Shown: positions 19,221 to 28,301 of the stretch, one piece after another | How positions within the stretch are numbered: position 1 is the first letter of the stretch | Layout of the letters: each line of letters begins with the position of its first letter | NCBI RefSeq assembly: GCF_947497045.1 | Contig: NZ_CANMEU010000002.1 | Location: forward strand, 558,001-622,000 | Direction: 5' to 3' | DNA length: 64,000 nt | Source: an uncultured Tateyamaria sp. | GTDB taxonomy: Bacteria > Pseudomonadota > Alphaproteobacteria > Rhodobacterales > Rhodobacteraceae | Program-made: the position numbers and the translations under genes | The notes under the pieces: model-generated | The model's input: the letters and a program-made list of their open reading frames with translations, nothing else | What the model was told of the DNA's origin: nothing | Database searches by the model: none

Positions 19221-20411
19221 TCACACCAGCAAGCGCGAATAGTGCATCATGCCAGAGGCACAAAGTGCTGCCTCGACCTGTGGCCAGACCTCATCGAACC
19301 CGGACAGGCCGGAGCCTTTGGCGATCTGCGCCAGGCTGCGCCGCCCATCGACCAGCGCGATGGCCGAGGCCGCCGCGCGCGGCACCTTGAACACAAACGC
19401 CTCGCCTGCCGTGTCCACCGTGATCCGCCCCGTCTCGGCTACGTGTTGCGCAAGCTGTGTGCCCGACACATCGCGCAGATGCGGCACTGCTTCGGGCTGA
19501 CCATAGGGCGGTGCGATCACCTGTCCCCTGGGCCGGGCATAGATCACATGGGTCTTGAACGTGCCGCGCAGGTCTTCGGCCAGTTGCATCCGTGCGACCG
19601 CATCCATCCCGGGCATCTCACCCACCAACGGGGCGGGATCATACAGCATCGGCTGCGGCGTGCCGGAAAAGTCCAGCCCTGCCGCCTCAAGCGCGCCTAT
19701 CAGATCGGCAATCGAAAACGGCACGTCCGAACTGTGCAGCAGCAGATCGTAAAACCCCGCATCGCCTTGCTGATGATCCACCACCCGGACGTTGCGTTTA
19801 AACGGGTGACCCTCGGGCAGTGACGCAAACACCACCTTGGCACGTTTGAGCCGTTTGCGCGGCTCCAGCCCCTGAAACAACTGCCCGAACGCGGCTTGCA
19901 AAGCATAGACCCCGGATCGGCCATGGGGCGCGTAGACCATCAACCCCATCCCGCCATCCGGGGCCAGCGCGCCCGCCAGCGCATCAAATCCAGCTTGCGG
20001 GTCGGACAGATGATGCAGCACGCCACAACAATCGATGTAGTCGAACGGGCCATAATCCCCGGCGTCCAGCAATGATCCCGTGACAAAGGTGATGCCGCTC
20101 AACTTGCGCACCTCGGCACGTTTTTCGGCAATGCGGCGGGACGCCACAGACATATCCAGATAGGTGATCTCGTAAGGACGACCCGCATCGCTCAGCATCT
20201 GCGCCAGCTGGATCAGCGCGTCCCCGGTGCCCCCGCCCGCCACCAGCGCGCGCAGGGGCACGGACCAGTCCCGCGACCCGCCCCACAGCCAGTGATCCAT
20301 CTCGACCGGCAGCGAGGGCGAGCCGGTGATCAGCCGCCTGCGCTCGTCCGTGGGCTTGCGCTCGGGGTAAGGATAGGCCTCGTACTGGGCCTGCACGTCG
20401 TCAGTGGTCAT
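19221..20411 (-). CDS. Class I SAM-dependent methyltransferase with C-terminal winged-helix-like domain
   Basis: A 396-aa protein. The SAM-binding motif I (LVAGGGTGDALIQLAQ) is near residue 58, an acidic residue ends strand 2 (TYLDMS), and DYIDCCGVLHHLSDP near residue 127 is motif IV/post-IV. The last ~80 residues (FVFKVPRAAASAIALVDGRRSLAQIA...) look like the PqqD-like helix-turn-helix domain found in some peptide-modifying enzymes, which is tentative. The N-terminal YEAYPYPERKP is a family feature of a widespread group of uncharacterised methyltransferases. It converges with gatB and is divergent from the thioesterase gene. Substrate unknown. Confidence 0.82.
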   Translation of the reverse strand: MTTDDVQAQYEAYPYPERKPTDERRRLITGSPSLPVEMDHWLWGGSRDWSVPLRALVAGGGTGDALIQLAQMLSDAGRPYEITYLDMSVASRRIAEKRAEVRKLSGITFVTGSLLDAGDYGPFDYIDCCGVLHHLSDPQAGFDALAGALAPDGGMGLMVYAPHGRSGVYALQAAFGQLFQGLEPRKRLKRAKVVFASLPEGHPFKRNVRVVDHQQGDAGFYDLLLHSSDVPFSIADLIGALEAAGLDFSGTPQPMLYDPAPLVGEMPGMDAVARMQLAEDLRGTFKTHVIYARPRGQVIAPPYGQPEAVPHLRDVSGTQLAQHVAETGRITVDTAGEAFVFKVPRAAASAIALVDGRRSLAQIAKGSGLSGFDEVWPQVEAALCASGMMHYSRLLV

Positions 20412-20486
20412 ATCCGCTCCGGGATGGGTGGTCTTGCCCCCTGCTCTGCCCTAGGCTCGGCAAAACTGCAATGCTGTGAGCCGCCC

Positions 20487-20960
20487 ATGACCACCCCGTT
20501 TCGATCCGAACAGATGACGGTGAAACCCGAATGGATCGACTATAACGGGCATCTCAACATGGCCTATTACAACGTGTTGTTTGATGAAGGGGCCGATCAG
20601 GTCTATCCGCTGATGGGGTTCGGGCCCGACTATCTGGAGCAGACGGGATGCACCACCTACACAGCGGAATTTCATCTGAGTTATGTACGCGAATTGCATG
20701 TGAACGATCCGGTCTTTGTCACCTTCCAACTCGTTGATTTTGATGCCAAACGCTTCCACTCCTATCAGGAAATCTGGCATGCGGACGGATGGCTTGCCGC
20801 CTGTGGTGAGGCGATGACACTGCATGTGGATCAATCGGGGCCGCGTGTTGCCCCGATGCCCGCCGATGTGCTGGCGAAGGTGAGCGCCCTTGCAAGCGCG
20901 CACGCCTCTTTTCCCCGCCCCGAGCGGATGGGGGCCAGCATCGGGATCAAGCGGCGCTGA
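20487..20960 (+). CDS. Acyl-CoA thioesterase family protein (hotdog fold)
   Basis: A 157-aa protein of the 4-hydroxybenzoyl-CoA thioesterase-like hotdog family. The conserved WIDYNGHLNMAYYNVLFDE segment near residue 16 contains the catalytic-type Asp and the start of the long helix. The FHLSYVRELHVNDPV strand-turn follows. Bacterial relatives include carnitine-linked acyl-CoA thioesterases, but no carnitine genes are near. The ATG at 20487 is chosen because it gives the normal family length; the longer frame overlaps the divergent methyltransferase gene. Confidence 0.85.
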   Translation: MTTPFRSEQMTVKPEWIDYNGHLNMAYYNVLFDEGADQVYPLMGFGPDYLEQTGCTTYTAEFHLSYVRELHVNDPVFVTFQLVDFDAKRFHSYQEIWHADGWLAACGEAMTLHVDQSGPRVAPMPADVLAKVSALASAHASFPRPERMGASIGIKRR

Positions 20961-21038
20961 GCACTGCGCATACCCCTTTTCACCGCGCGCCCGTGTCGCT
21001 ATACGCCTGCGACACGCATCCGACACAAGGGGTCAAGC

Positions 21039-21545
21039 ATGTCCGGTTGGGAATACAAAGTCGTGCCCGCCCCCACCAAAGGGGTCAAAGGCAAAGGCGT
21101 CAAAGGGCCCGAAGGGCGCTTTGCCAACGCGCTTGAACTCCTGATGAACGAGATGGGCGGCGAGGGCTGGGAATTTCAGCGCGCCGAAACCCTGCCCTCC
21201 ACCGAACGTGCGGGCCTGACCGGATCCACGACCGAGTGGCGCAATGTCATGGTGTTCCGCCGCGCCGTGGCCGACCCGATGGACGATTTCGAATCGGAAT
21301 TGCTGCCCCCACCCGCTCTGGTTCCGGTGCCCGAGGTCGCGGGTACAGGCGAGGACGCCACTGCCGCAGAGCCCGAAGGTTCAGACGCCAAATCAGACGA
21401 CACATTCACGCCCGGCAAAGGGGCCACCGATATGCTGCCCGACAACGGCGTCGAAGAAACCAGCGAGGTGGCGGGCATGACCACGTCGCTCAAGAATCTT
21501 GCGACACAGCGCAATACAGCGGACGGTGAAAAAACCGACGGCTAA
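21039..21545 (+). CDS. DUF4177 domain protein
   Basis: A 168-aa protein. Residues 1-75 match DUF4177: MSGWEYKVVPAP, a helix with LELLMNEMGGEGWEFQRAE and a final strand (WRNVMVFRR). The remaining ~90 residues are acidic, low in complexity and probably disordered. Function is unknown. It is convergent with bolA, overlapping its 3' end by four bases (21542-21545). Confidence 0.85.
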   Translation: MSGWEYKVVPAPTKGVKGKGVKGPEGRFANALELLMNEMGGEGWEFQRAETLPSTERAGLTGSTTEWRNVMVFRRAVADPMDDFESELLPPPALVPVPEVAGTGEDATAAEPEGSDAKSDDTFTPGKGATDMLPDNGVEETSEVAGMTTSLKNLATQRNTADGEKTDG

Positions 21546-21799
21546 TCGCCCAGGTCAAGCGCCAGGGCATGGATGCGACCAATCAGGTCAGCCCCAAGGG
21601 CTGCATGAACCGCGCGGTGCCGCGCGATCCGGGATTTCCCTTTGAATTCAGATGTGCGCAGCATGACGTTAAAGTGACTTTCACCCGCTGCGGGTGCTCC
21701 TGCATGACCCGCATGGGACGCGCTGTCATCCACAACCTCGACCTCGCGCAAATCAAACGACGCGCGCAATTGATCTTCTATTTCCTGCCGAACTGACAT
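21542..21799 (-). CDS. bolA: BolA family protein
   Basis: An 85-aa BolA-type protein. BolA proteins pair with monothiol glutaredoxins around a [2Fe-2S] cluster and take part in iron-sulfur trafficking and stress responses. It has the N-terminal helix (VRQEIEDQLRASF), the ESHFNVMLRTSEFKGKSRIARHR core with the conserved invariant His and the RHRAVH helix, and the end GRIHALALDL. The ATG at 21799 has AGGA followed by an A tract upstream. A longer open frame exists but its extension is not BolA-like. The gene is divergent from the J-domain gene and convergent with the DUF4177 gene. Confidence 0.93.
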   Translation of the reverse strand: MSVRQEIEDQLRASFDLREVEVVDDSASHAGHAGAPAAGESHFNVMLRTSEFKGKSRIARHRAVHAALGADLIGRIHALALDLGD

Positions 21800-21874
21800 T
21801 TTTTTTCCTGCCCCCCTTCCACTCTCACCCCACAAGTCTAAACTCCTGTCCTCGAGTCGGAAAGGACCTCCCTT

Positions 21875-22501
21875 ATGCGCAAATCTGATCCCTTTGGTTT
21901 TGACATGTCCGTCTCGTCGGCGAAAAAGAAAAACCCGCGCGGACGGCGCGGTATGTCCGGGGCGTCCGAGACCTCTGTGCGCCAGTGCGACCATGACGGT
22001 TGCGAAGAGGCGGGCAAGTTCCGCGCGCCCAAAGCGCCCGATGTGCTGGATGATTTTTTCTGGTTCTGCCAGCAGCACGTGCGCGAGTATAACCTGAAAT
22101 GGAATTTCTTTGACGGCACGACCGAGGCCGAAATCAACGCCCAACAATCAAAGGACAAGGTGTGGGAACGCGCGACAAAACCCATGACCGACCCCGAGGC
22201 GCGCGCATGGGCCCGTTTGGGTATCGAAGACCCCCATCAGGTGCTGGGCAACAACTCCACCCAGAACCCGGGCCGCAACAAGCCCGGCGGCGGGCGCAAG
22301 CTGCCCCCCACCGAAAAGCGCGCCGTTGAAATTCTGGACGCCGCCCAATGCACGACCAAGGCCGAGGTGCGCAAAGCCTACAAGGCCCTGATCAAAGTGC
22401 TGCACCCGGACATGAATGGCGGCGATCGCAGCCAGGAAGAACAGCTGCAAGAGGTCGTGTGGGCCTGGGATCAGATCAAGGAAAGCCGGAATTTCAAATA
22501 G
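21875..22501 (+). CDS. J-domain (DnaJ-like) protein
   Basis: A 208-aa protein with a C-terminal J domain. The HPD tripeptide that activates DnaK ATPase is in VLHPDMNGG near residue 177, preceded by the helix II region (TKAEVRKAYKALIK). The N-terminal ~140 residues contain a Cys/His-bearing stretch (CDHDGCEEAGKFRAPK...WFCQQHVREYN) that could bind a metal. This domain order is typical of a Rhodobacterales J-protein found next to bolA and cobS. It likely acts as a specialised co-chaperone; clients are unknown. cobS follows after 231 bases. Confidence 0.9.
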   Translation: MRKSDPFGFDMSVSSAKKKNPRGRRGMSGASETSVRQCDHDGCEEAGKFRAPKAPDVLDDFFWFCQQHVREYNLKWNFFDGTTEAEINAQQSKDKVWERATKPMTDPEARAWARLGIEDPHQVLGNNSTQNPGRNKPGGGRKLPPTEKRAVEILDAAQCTTKAEVRKAYKALIKVLHPDMNGGDRSQEEQLQEVVWAWDQIKESRNFK

Positions 22502-22732
22502 CGGGCCGCGCCTCCGCGCCCACTGGCATAGCGTTTTTCTCAACTGGACTAGTCCGCCGCCCGCCCCTTGAAAGCACGTTTAATCCACGCCTGTGCCCCA
22601 AGTGCTTGTGCGGAAACACGCAATGTTGCAGACCTGATTTTCCCCTTCCCCTTGCCCTTGGCCGCGTTATGTTGCACCACAACTGGCGCGCCGCTGCATG
22701 GCGCGCCTTACGATTTATAAGGGATAGTCGAG

Positions 22733-23719
22733 ATGGCCGACGGCGCGATGGATATCAATGCAAAACCAAGCGAAGAGATTTCGGTTCGCGACGTCTTCGG
22801 CATTGATAGTGACATGATGGTCAGGGGGTTTGCCGAAAACTCCGACCGCGTGCCTGACATCGACAGCACCTACAAGTTTGATCCTGACACGACGCTGGCC
22901 ATTCTGGCCGGGTTTTCGCACAACCGCCGGGTGATGATCCAAGGCTATCACGGTACGGGCAAGTCGACCCATATCGAACAGGTCGCTGCCCGTCTGAACT
23001 GGCCTGCGGTGCGTGTGAACCTCGACAGCCACATCTCCCGCATCGACTTGATCGGCAAGGATGCCATCAAGTTGAAAGACGGCAAGCAAGTTACTGATTT
23101 CCAAGAGGGAATCCTGCCCTGGGCCTTGCGCAACCCGACCGCCATCGTGTTTGACGAATATGATGCAGGCCGGGCGGACGTGATGTTCGTGATCCAGCGT
23201 GTGCTGGAGGTGGACGGCAAGCTGACCCTGCTGGATCAGAACCAGGTGATCGAACCCCACCCCTATTTCCGCATCTTTGCGACCGCCAATACCGTGGGTC
23301 TGGGTGACACCACCGGCCTTTATCACGGCACGCAACAGATCAACCAGGGCCAGATGGACCGCTGGTCGCTTGTGGCGACGCTCAATTACCTCAGTATTGA
23401 TGCAGAGACAGCCATCGTGCTGTCCAAGAACCCCCATTACAACACCGCCGAGGGGCGCAAGACGGTCAAGCAGATGGTGACCGTCGCCGATCTCACCCGG
23501 ACCGCGTTTATGAACGGCGATCTGTCGACAGTCATGTCGCCACGCACCGTGATCGCGTGGGCGCAAAACGCTGAAATTTTCCGCAATGTGGGCTATGCGT
23601 TCCGCCTGTCGTTCCTGAACAAATGCGACGAGCTGGAGCGCCAGACGGTGGCTGAGTTCTATCAGCGTCTGTTTGATGAGGAACTGCCGGAGTCAGCAGC
23701 GAGCGTGAGCTTGGGGTGA
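22733..23719 (+). CDS. cobS: Aerobic cobaltochelatase subunit CobS
   Basis: CobS is the AAA+ ATPase subunit of the CobNST cobaltochelatase, which inserts cobalt into hydrogenobyrinic acid a,c-diamide in aerobic cobalamin synthesis. The 328-aa length is normal. The Walker A motif GYHGTGKST is near residue 70, Walker [10 protein letters not shown] near residue 140, and a sensor-type TAN follows (FATANTVGL). CobS forms a hexameric ring with CobT, and the large subunit CobN is not in the window. The stop codon overlaps the start of the next small gene by one base (TGATG). Confidence 0.97.
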   Translation: MADGAMDINAKPSEEISVRDVFGIDSDMMVRGFAENSDRVPDIDSTYKFDPDTTLAILAGFSHNRRVMIQGYHGTGKSTHIEQVAARLNWPAVRVNLDSHISRIDLIGKDAIKLKDGKQVTDFQEGILPWALRNPTAIVFDEYDAGRADVMFVIQRVLEVDGKLTLLDQNQVIEPHPYFRIFATANTVGLGDTTGLYHGTQQINQGQMDRWSLVATLNYLSIDAETAIVLSKNPHYNTAEGRKTVKQMVTVADLTRTAFMNGDLSTVMSPRTVIAWAQNAEIFRNVGYAFRLSFLNKCDELERQTVAEFYQRLFDEELPESAASVSLG

Positions 23720-24105
23720 TGCGGATCGCAATGGCTGTTTGCGCGCTTAGCGCGACGCCCGCCATTGCGGCCATCGCTGATGTTGCCCTCGAATTTGCCA
23801 ACTGCGTCGGTCAAGCGGAGGCATACATCATGCGCGCCGCTGAATATTCGGACATGAGCGTTGTCATTGCCAAGAATGAGGCGACATTCGCCGAGATCGT
23901 CAGGCACATAGACAACCGCGATCAGGTAGAAGTGACGCGGCATCAAGGCCGCACAGACTGGGACAGCAGAGCCGATGCCTTGCTTGCAACAGGCGGCAAT
24001 ATGACAGGCCCCGAATGGGACGCCACCGTGGATGCGACACTGCACTGCGAAGCGCTGCGTCTTGAACTGATATCAGCGGGCGTTTTAAAAGAGGTCGGAC
24101 AATGA
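23719..24105 (+). CDS. Small secreted protein of unknown function, between cobS and cobT
   Basis: A 128-aa protein with a signal peptide ([17 protein letters not shown]), so it should be exported while its neighbours act in the cytoplasm. The mature part is mostly helical and has two cysteines (FANCVGQ and TLHCEAL), which could form a disulfide. No family was recognised. The ATG at 23719 shares a base with the cobS stop; a GTG at 23716 is also possible. Its 3' end overlaps the cobT start by four bases (ATGA). Translation should therefore be coupled across all three genes. Confidence 0.75.
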   Translation: MRIAMAVCALSATPAIAAIADVALEFANCVGQAEAYIMRAAEYSDMSVVIAKNEATFAEIVRHIDNRDQVEVTRHQGRTDWDSRADALLATGGNMTGPEWDATVDATLHCEALRLELISAGVLKEVGQ

Positions 24106-25979
24106 GCACGCAAAACGACAACCCCGCCGATCCGTTCAAAAAGGCGCTCGCCGAGGCCACCAAGGTCATGGCCAATGACCCCGAGTTGAACGTCAGCTAT
24201 TCGGTCGATCCCTCGGGCGTGTCGGGCGATGCGATGCGTCTGCCCCAAGTCAGCCGCCGCATGACCCGCGACGAGGTGATGCTGGCCCGCGGCACCGCGG
24301 ATGCACTTGCGCTCCACCGCCGCTATCACAACGGGCAGACCCATTCGCGCTATTCCCCGCAAGGTGAAATGGCACGCGATCTTTATGAGGCGATGGAAAC
24401 CGCGCGCTGCGAGGCGATGGGCGCGCGCGACATGCCGGGCACGGCCGGAAACATCGACGCCAAGATCAGCCATGATGCGATGCGCCGGGGTTATGAACAA
24501 TGCAAGCAAGCCAGCGATGTGCCTTTGGCCGCCGCCGCGGGTTATCTTGTGCGCCACCTTGCCACGGGTCGCGACCTGCCCGGCGGTGCACAGAACGCGA
24601 TGGAGTTGTGGCGCGGCTTTATCGAGGATCAGGCGGGCGGCACCCTTGAGAACCTGGATGAAATTCTCGATGATCAGGCCGCCTTTGCCCGGTTTGCCCG
24701 GCAGGTGATTACCGACCTTGGCTATGGCGATCAACTGGGCGATGACCCTGACCGGATCGACGAGGATCAGGAAGACGAGGCCGAAGAAGGCCAGGACGAG
24801 GATCAGGATCCCGACAGCACCGGCCAGGACGATCAGGACGATGAAGAGGCCGAAGGCACACCGGAAAGTTCGCAAGAAGAACAACAGGATGCGAGCCAGG
24901 CACAGGTGTCCATGGATGACATGGCCGATCAGGAGATGGGCGAAGAAGCGGAGATGCCCGATGGCGAGGCCCCGCTTGAACCCCCTGCCCCACAACCCGT
25001 GTCCGAGGCCGATCCCGACTACCGCGTCTATCTCGACACCCATGACGAAGAGATTTCCGCCGCTGATCTGGCTGAGCCCGTCGAATTGGAACGGCTGCGC
25101 GCCTATCTGGATCAACAGCTTGAGCCGTTGAAAGGGGCCGTGAGCCGCTTGGCCAACAAGTTGCAACGCCGCCTGCAAGCCCAGCAAAACCGGTCCTGGG
25201 AGTTCGATCTGGAAGAAGGCACGCTGGATGCGGGCCGTCTGGCGCGGATTGTGGCGAACCCCACCACGCCCCTGTCCTTCAAGGTCGAGAAAGACACCGA
25301 GTTTCGTGATACCTGCGTGACGCTGCTGCTCGACAATTCCGGCTCCATGCGCGGTCGCCCGATTTCGATTGCCGCGATCTGTGCCGACGTTCTGGCCCGC
25401 ACGCTGGAACGCTGCAACGTCAAGGTCGAAATCCTCGGCTTTACCACCCGCGCGTGGAAAGGGGGCCTCGCCCGTGAGGCGTGGCTGAACGAAGGCCGCC
25501 CAGCCCAGCCCGGCCGTCTGAACGATCTGCGCCACATCATCTATAAATCCGCCGACGCCCCATGGCGGCGCGCACGCCCCAATCTGGGCCTTATGATGAA
25601 AGAGGGCTTGCTCAAGGAAAATATCGACGGCGAGGCACTGGAATGGGCCCATCGCCGCATGATGGGTCGCCCCGAGGCGCGCAAGATCCTGATGGTGATT
25701 TCGGATGGCGCGCCTGTGGATGACAGTACCCTGTCGGTGAACCCCGCCAACTATCTTGAAAAACACCTGCGCGACGTGATCGCCATGGTCGAGCGCAAGA
25801 AGGCGGTCGAGTTGCTGGCCATCGGGATCGGGCATGATGTCACCCGCTATTATGATCGTGCGGTGACGATCACGGATGTGGAACAGCTTGCCGGGGCGAT
25901 GACCGAGCAGTTGGCTGCGCTTTTTGACAGCGATCCGCGGGCACGGGCGCGCGTAATGGGGATGCGGCGCGCAAGCTGA
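24102..25979 (+). CDS. cobT: Aerobic cobaltochelatase subunit CobT
   Basis: CobT is the MoxR-partner, VWA-domain subunit of the cobalt chelatase complex. The 625-aa protein has an N-terminal helical domain, a long acidic low-complexity linker (about residues 215-300, rich in Asp, Glu and Gln) and a C-terminal von Willebrand A domain. The metal-adhesion motif DNSGSMRG is near residue 409, and a [11 protein letters not shown] segment near residue 540 matches the family. It works with CobS as the chaperone-like ATP-driven module for CobN. It is the last gene of the cobS operon and is followed by a dispersed repeat. Confidence 0.97.
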   Translation: MSTQNDNPADPFKKALAEATKVMANDPELNVSYSVDPSGVSGDAMRLPQVSRRMTRDEVMLARGTADALALHRRYHNGQTHSRYSPQGEMARDLYEAMETARCEAMGARDMPGTAGNIDAKISHDAMRRGYEQCKQASDVPLAAAAGYLVRHLATGRDLPGGAQNAMELWRGFIEDQAGGTLENLDEILDDQAAFARFARQVITDLGYGDQLGDDPDRIDEDQEDEAEEGQDEDQDPDSTGQDDQDDEEAEGTPESSQEEQQDASQAQVSMDDMADQEMGEEAEMPDGEAPLEPPAPQPVSEADPDYRVYLDTHDEEISAADLAEPVELERLRAYLDQQLEPLKGAVSRLANKLQRRLQAQQNRSWEFDLEEGTLDAGRLARIVANPTTPLSFKVEKDTEFRDTCVTLLLDNSGSMRGRPISIAAICADVLARTLERCNVKVEILGFTTRAWKGGLAREAWLNEGRPAQPGRLNDLRHIIYKSADAPWRRARPNLGLMMKEGLLKENIDGEALEWAHRRMMGRPEARKILMVISDGAPVDDSTLSVNPANYLEKHLRDVIAMVERKKAVELLAIGIGHDVTRYYDRAVTITDVEQLAGAMTEQLAALFDSDPRARARVMGMRRAS

Positions 25980-25983
25980 GATC

Positions 25984-26018
25984 GGCCCTCTGGGGGAGTT
26001 TATTTGGCAAGATGAAGG
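25984..26018. repeat. Dispersed intergenic repeat, degenerate copy C
   Basis: The sequence between the cobT stop and the next gene (...GGGGGAGTTTATTTGGC, then AAGATGAAGG) is a degenerate match to the block at 47901-47929 on the same strand. The shared pattern is a G-rich start, a TATTT-GG core and a GAAGG end. In this copy GAAGG lies seven bases before the next ATG and so may serve as its ribosome binding site. Confidence 0.45.
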
Positions 26019-26024
26019 TGGATC

Positions 26025-27815
26025 ATGTTTCAGAGCTTTGAGGTCACGGCACGGCCTGAGCAGGGTCCGCCACGACTGTCCATGTTGCGCGGCGAACTGG
26101 AAGCGGAAGGGCTGGATGGGTTTCTGGTACCCCGCGCAGATGCGCATCAGGGCGAATATGTCTCGGCCCGAGATGAGCGGCTGGCATGGCTGACCGGGTT
26201 CACCGGATCTGCCGGGTTCTGTGCGGTTTTGAAAGACATCGCAGGTGTGTTCATCGACGGACGCTACCGCACTCAGGTCAAGGCGCAGGTCGCGTCCGAT
26301 TTCACCCCCGTACCATGGCCTGAAACCTCGCTGGCCAACTGGCTGCGCGACCAATTGCCCGATGGGGGCCGCGTCGGCTTTGATCCGTGGCTGCACACCC
26401 CCGGACAGATCGCACAAGCCCACGAGACCCTTGAGGGGTCAGCCGTGGAGTTGGTGCAAAGTCCCAACCTCGTGGATCGCATCTGGTTGGATCAACCCGC
26501 CCCCGCAGCTGAACCTGCCAAGGTGCACCCCATTGAATTTGCGGGCGAATCCCATGGTGAAAAGCGCGCCCGGCTGGGCAAAGCCCTGAGCGCCCAAGGG
26601 GCCACTGCGGCGGTGATCACCTTGCCTGACAGCCTGTGCTGGCTGCTCAACATTCGGGGCGCAGATATCCCGCGCAACCCGATTGCCCAAGGGTTCGCGG
26701 TGTTGCACGCTTCGGGTGCGGTTGATCTGTTTATGGACCCGTCCAAGCTGGATAATGTGCGCGATCATCTCCGGGCCGACGTGATGTGTCATGCCCCCGG
26801 GGCGTTTCTGGATCATTTGACCGGGCTTGAGGGACCGGTCCTGCTCGACAAATCCTCGGTGCCCGTGGTTGTAGCCGATGCGGTGGGCGATCGGGTGCAA
26901 TGGGGCGATGACCCATGTGCCCTGCCCAAGGCCTGCAAGAACGATGCCGAAATCGCAGGCAGCGCCGAGGCACATCTGCGCGACGGGGCGGCGGTGGTTG
27001 AACTGCTGTGCTGGCTTGACGGCCAAGACCCCGGCAGCCTGCACGAAACGCAGGTTGTCACCCAGCTTGAGACCTATCGCCGCCGCGACAACGCGCTTCA
27101 GGACATCAGCTTTGAGACCATCGCGGGCACCGGACCCAATGGCGCGATCATGCACTACCGCGTGACCGAAGAAACCGACAGCCTGCTGCAGGACGGGCAC
27201 CTGATTGTGCTCGACAGTGGCGGGCAATATCTGGATGGAACGACGGATATCACCCGCACCATTGCAATCGGCACCCCACCGGATGAGGCGCGCACCGCCT
27301 TTACCCGCGTGCTGATGGGCATGATCGCCATGTCACGACTGAACTGGCCCAAAGGGCTTGCGGGCCGCGATATCGAGGCCATCGGGCGGGCCCCTCTTTG
27401 GTACGCGTATCAGGATTTTGATCATGGGTTGGGGCACGGCGTTGGTGCCTATCTGTCCGTGCATGAAGGCCCTCAAAGGTTAAGCCGCGTCGGCACGGTG
27501 GTGCTGCAACCGGGCATGATCCTATCAAACGAGCCGGGCTATTACCGCGAAGGGGCGTTTGGCATCCGGATCGAGAACCTGATCGTGGCGCAAGAAGCCA
27601 CCCCGCCAGTGGGTGGAGATGCGCACCGCGACATGCTGAACTGGCGCACGCTGACTTTTGCGCCCATTGACCGACGGCTGATCGTGATCGATATGCTGGA
27701 TCAGCCAACGCGCCAATGGCTCAATGCCTACCACGCTGAAACACTTGAGAAAATCGGCCCTCGTGTCTCGGATCAGGCGCGCGCTTGGCTGGAACAGGCC
27801 TGCGCGCCGCTCTAG
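26025..27815 (+). CDS. Xaa-Pro aminopeptidase (M24B)
   Basis: A 596-aa protein of the long, three-domain aminopeptidase P type, which removes N-terminal residues preceding proline. Two creatinase-like N-terminal domains (LVPRADAHQGEYVSARDERL near residue 36) precede the C-terminal pita-bread metallopeptidase. Metal ligands are visible: two Asp in DSGGQYLDGTTDITRT (residues ~395-410), His in HGLGHGVGAYLSVHE (~470), and Glu in SNEPGYYREGAFGIRIEN (~503 and ~517). Cytoplasmic, with no signal peptide. GAAGG seven bases upstream supports the start. It lies 45 bases after cobT but is probably independent in function. Confidence 0.94.
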   Translation: MFQSFEVTARPEQGPPRLSMLRGELEAEGLDGFLVPRADAHQGEYVSARDERLAWLTGFTGSAGFCAVLKDIAGVFIDGRYRTQVKAQVASDFTPVPWPETSLANWLRDQLPDGGRVGFDPWLHTPGQIAQAHETLEGSAVELVQSPNLVDRIWLDQPAPAAEPAKVHPIEFAGESHGEKRARLGKALSAQGATAAVITLPDSLCWLLNIRGADIPRNPIAQGFAVLHASGAVDLFMDPSKLDNVRDHLRADVMCHAPGAFLDHLTGLEGPVLLDKSSVPVVVADAVGDRVQWGDDPCALPKACKNDAEIAGSAEAHLRDGAAVVELLCWLDGQDPGSLHETQVVTQLETYRRRDNALQDISFETIAGTGPNGAIMHYRVTEETDSLLQDGHLIVLDSGGQYLDGTTDITRTIAIGTPPDEARTAFTRVLMGMIAMSRLNWPKGLAGRDIEAIGRAPLWYAYQDFDHGLGHGVGAYLSVHEGPQRLSRVGTVVLQPGMILSNEPGYYREGAFGIRIENLIVAQEATPPVGGDAHRDMLNWRTLTFAPIDRRLIVIDMLDQPTRQWLNAYHAETLEKIGPRVSDQARAWLEQACAPL

Positions 27816-27888
27816 CTCTGGTCGCAGCGACATTCCTCTGTTACATCTGCGCGTCATCACATCACAAACCCTCGAAAAAGGAGACCTC

Positions 27889-28233
27889 ATGGCTGATCAT
27901 ATCACGATCCGCAAAGCACCCGGCACATGGACTGTGCGCGCGGGCGGGGCTGTCTTGGGCGAAAGCACGCAGGCCCTTGAACTGACCGAGGGTGATTATC
28001 CGTTTGTGATCTATTTCCCGCGCGATGATATCGCGATGGCCTTTCTGGACCGCACCGACAAGACGACACATTGCCCCCATAAGGGAGATGCAGCCTATTT
28101 CTCGGTGGTGACAAAATCACAAACGCTGGAAAATATGGTCTGGAGCTATGAAAGCCCCAATGAGGGTGTTGCCCGGATCAAGGACCATCTCGCGTTTTAC
28201 GTTGGCAACGGTATCGCGGTCGAACAGATCTGA
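27889..28233 (+). CDS. DUF427 domain protein
   Basis: A 114-aa protein that is a single DUF427 domain, a small beta-tent fold of unknown function. Signatures include RKAPGTWTVRAGGAVLGES, then YPFVIYFPRDDIAMAFL and the Cys-containing CPHKGDAAYFSV stretch. The ATG at 27889 has AAAAAGGAGA just upstream, a strong ribosome binding site. An in-frame ATG at 27724 would overlap the aminopeptidase gene and adds unrelated sequence. It follows the aminopeptidase gene by 73 bases and is convergent with the ClC gene. Confidence 0.9.
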   Translation: MADHITIRKAPGTWTVRAGGAVLGESTQALELTEGDYPFVIYFPRDDIAMAFLDRTDKTTHCPHKGDAAYFSVVTKSQTLENMVWSYESPNEGVARIKDHLAFYVGNGIAVEQI

Positions 28234-28301
28234 CATGCAATTGACGGAAGGGTCGGTGGGCGGGTGCCTTTTGCGTCAGCAAAACAGACCGCGCATCGGG
28301 C

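Noticed and set aside
23943-26423. 826-codon minus-strand open frame opposite cobT
   Set aside because: An antisense shadow. The cobS-cobT genes on the plus strand are well supported and coupled by overlaps.
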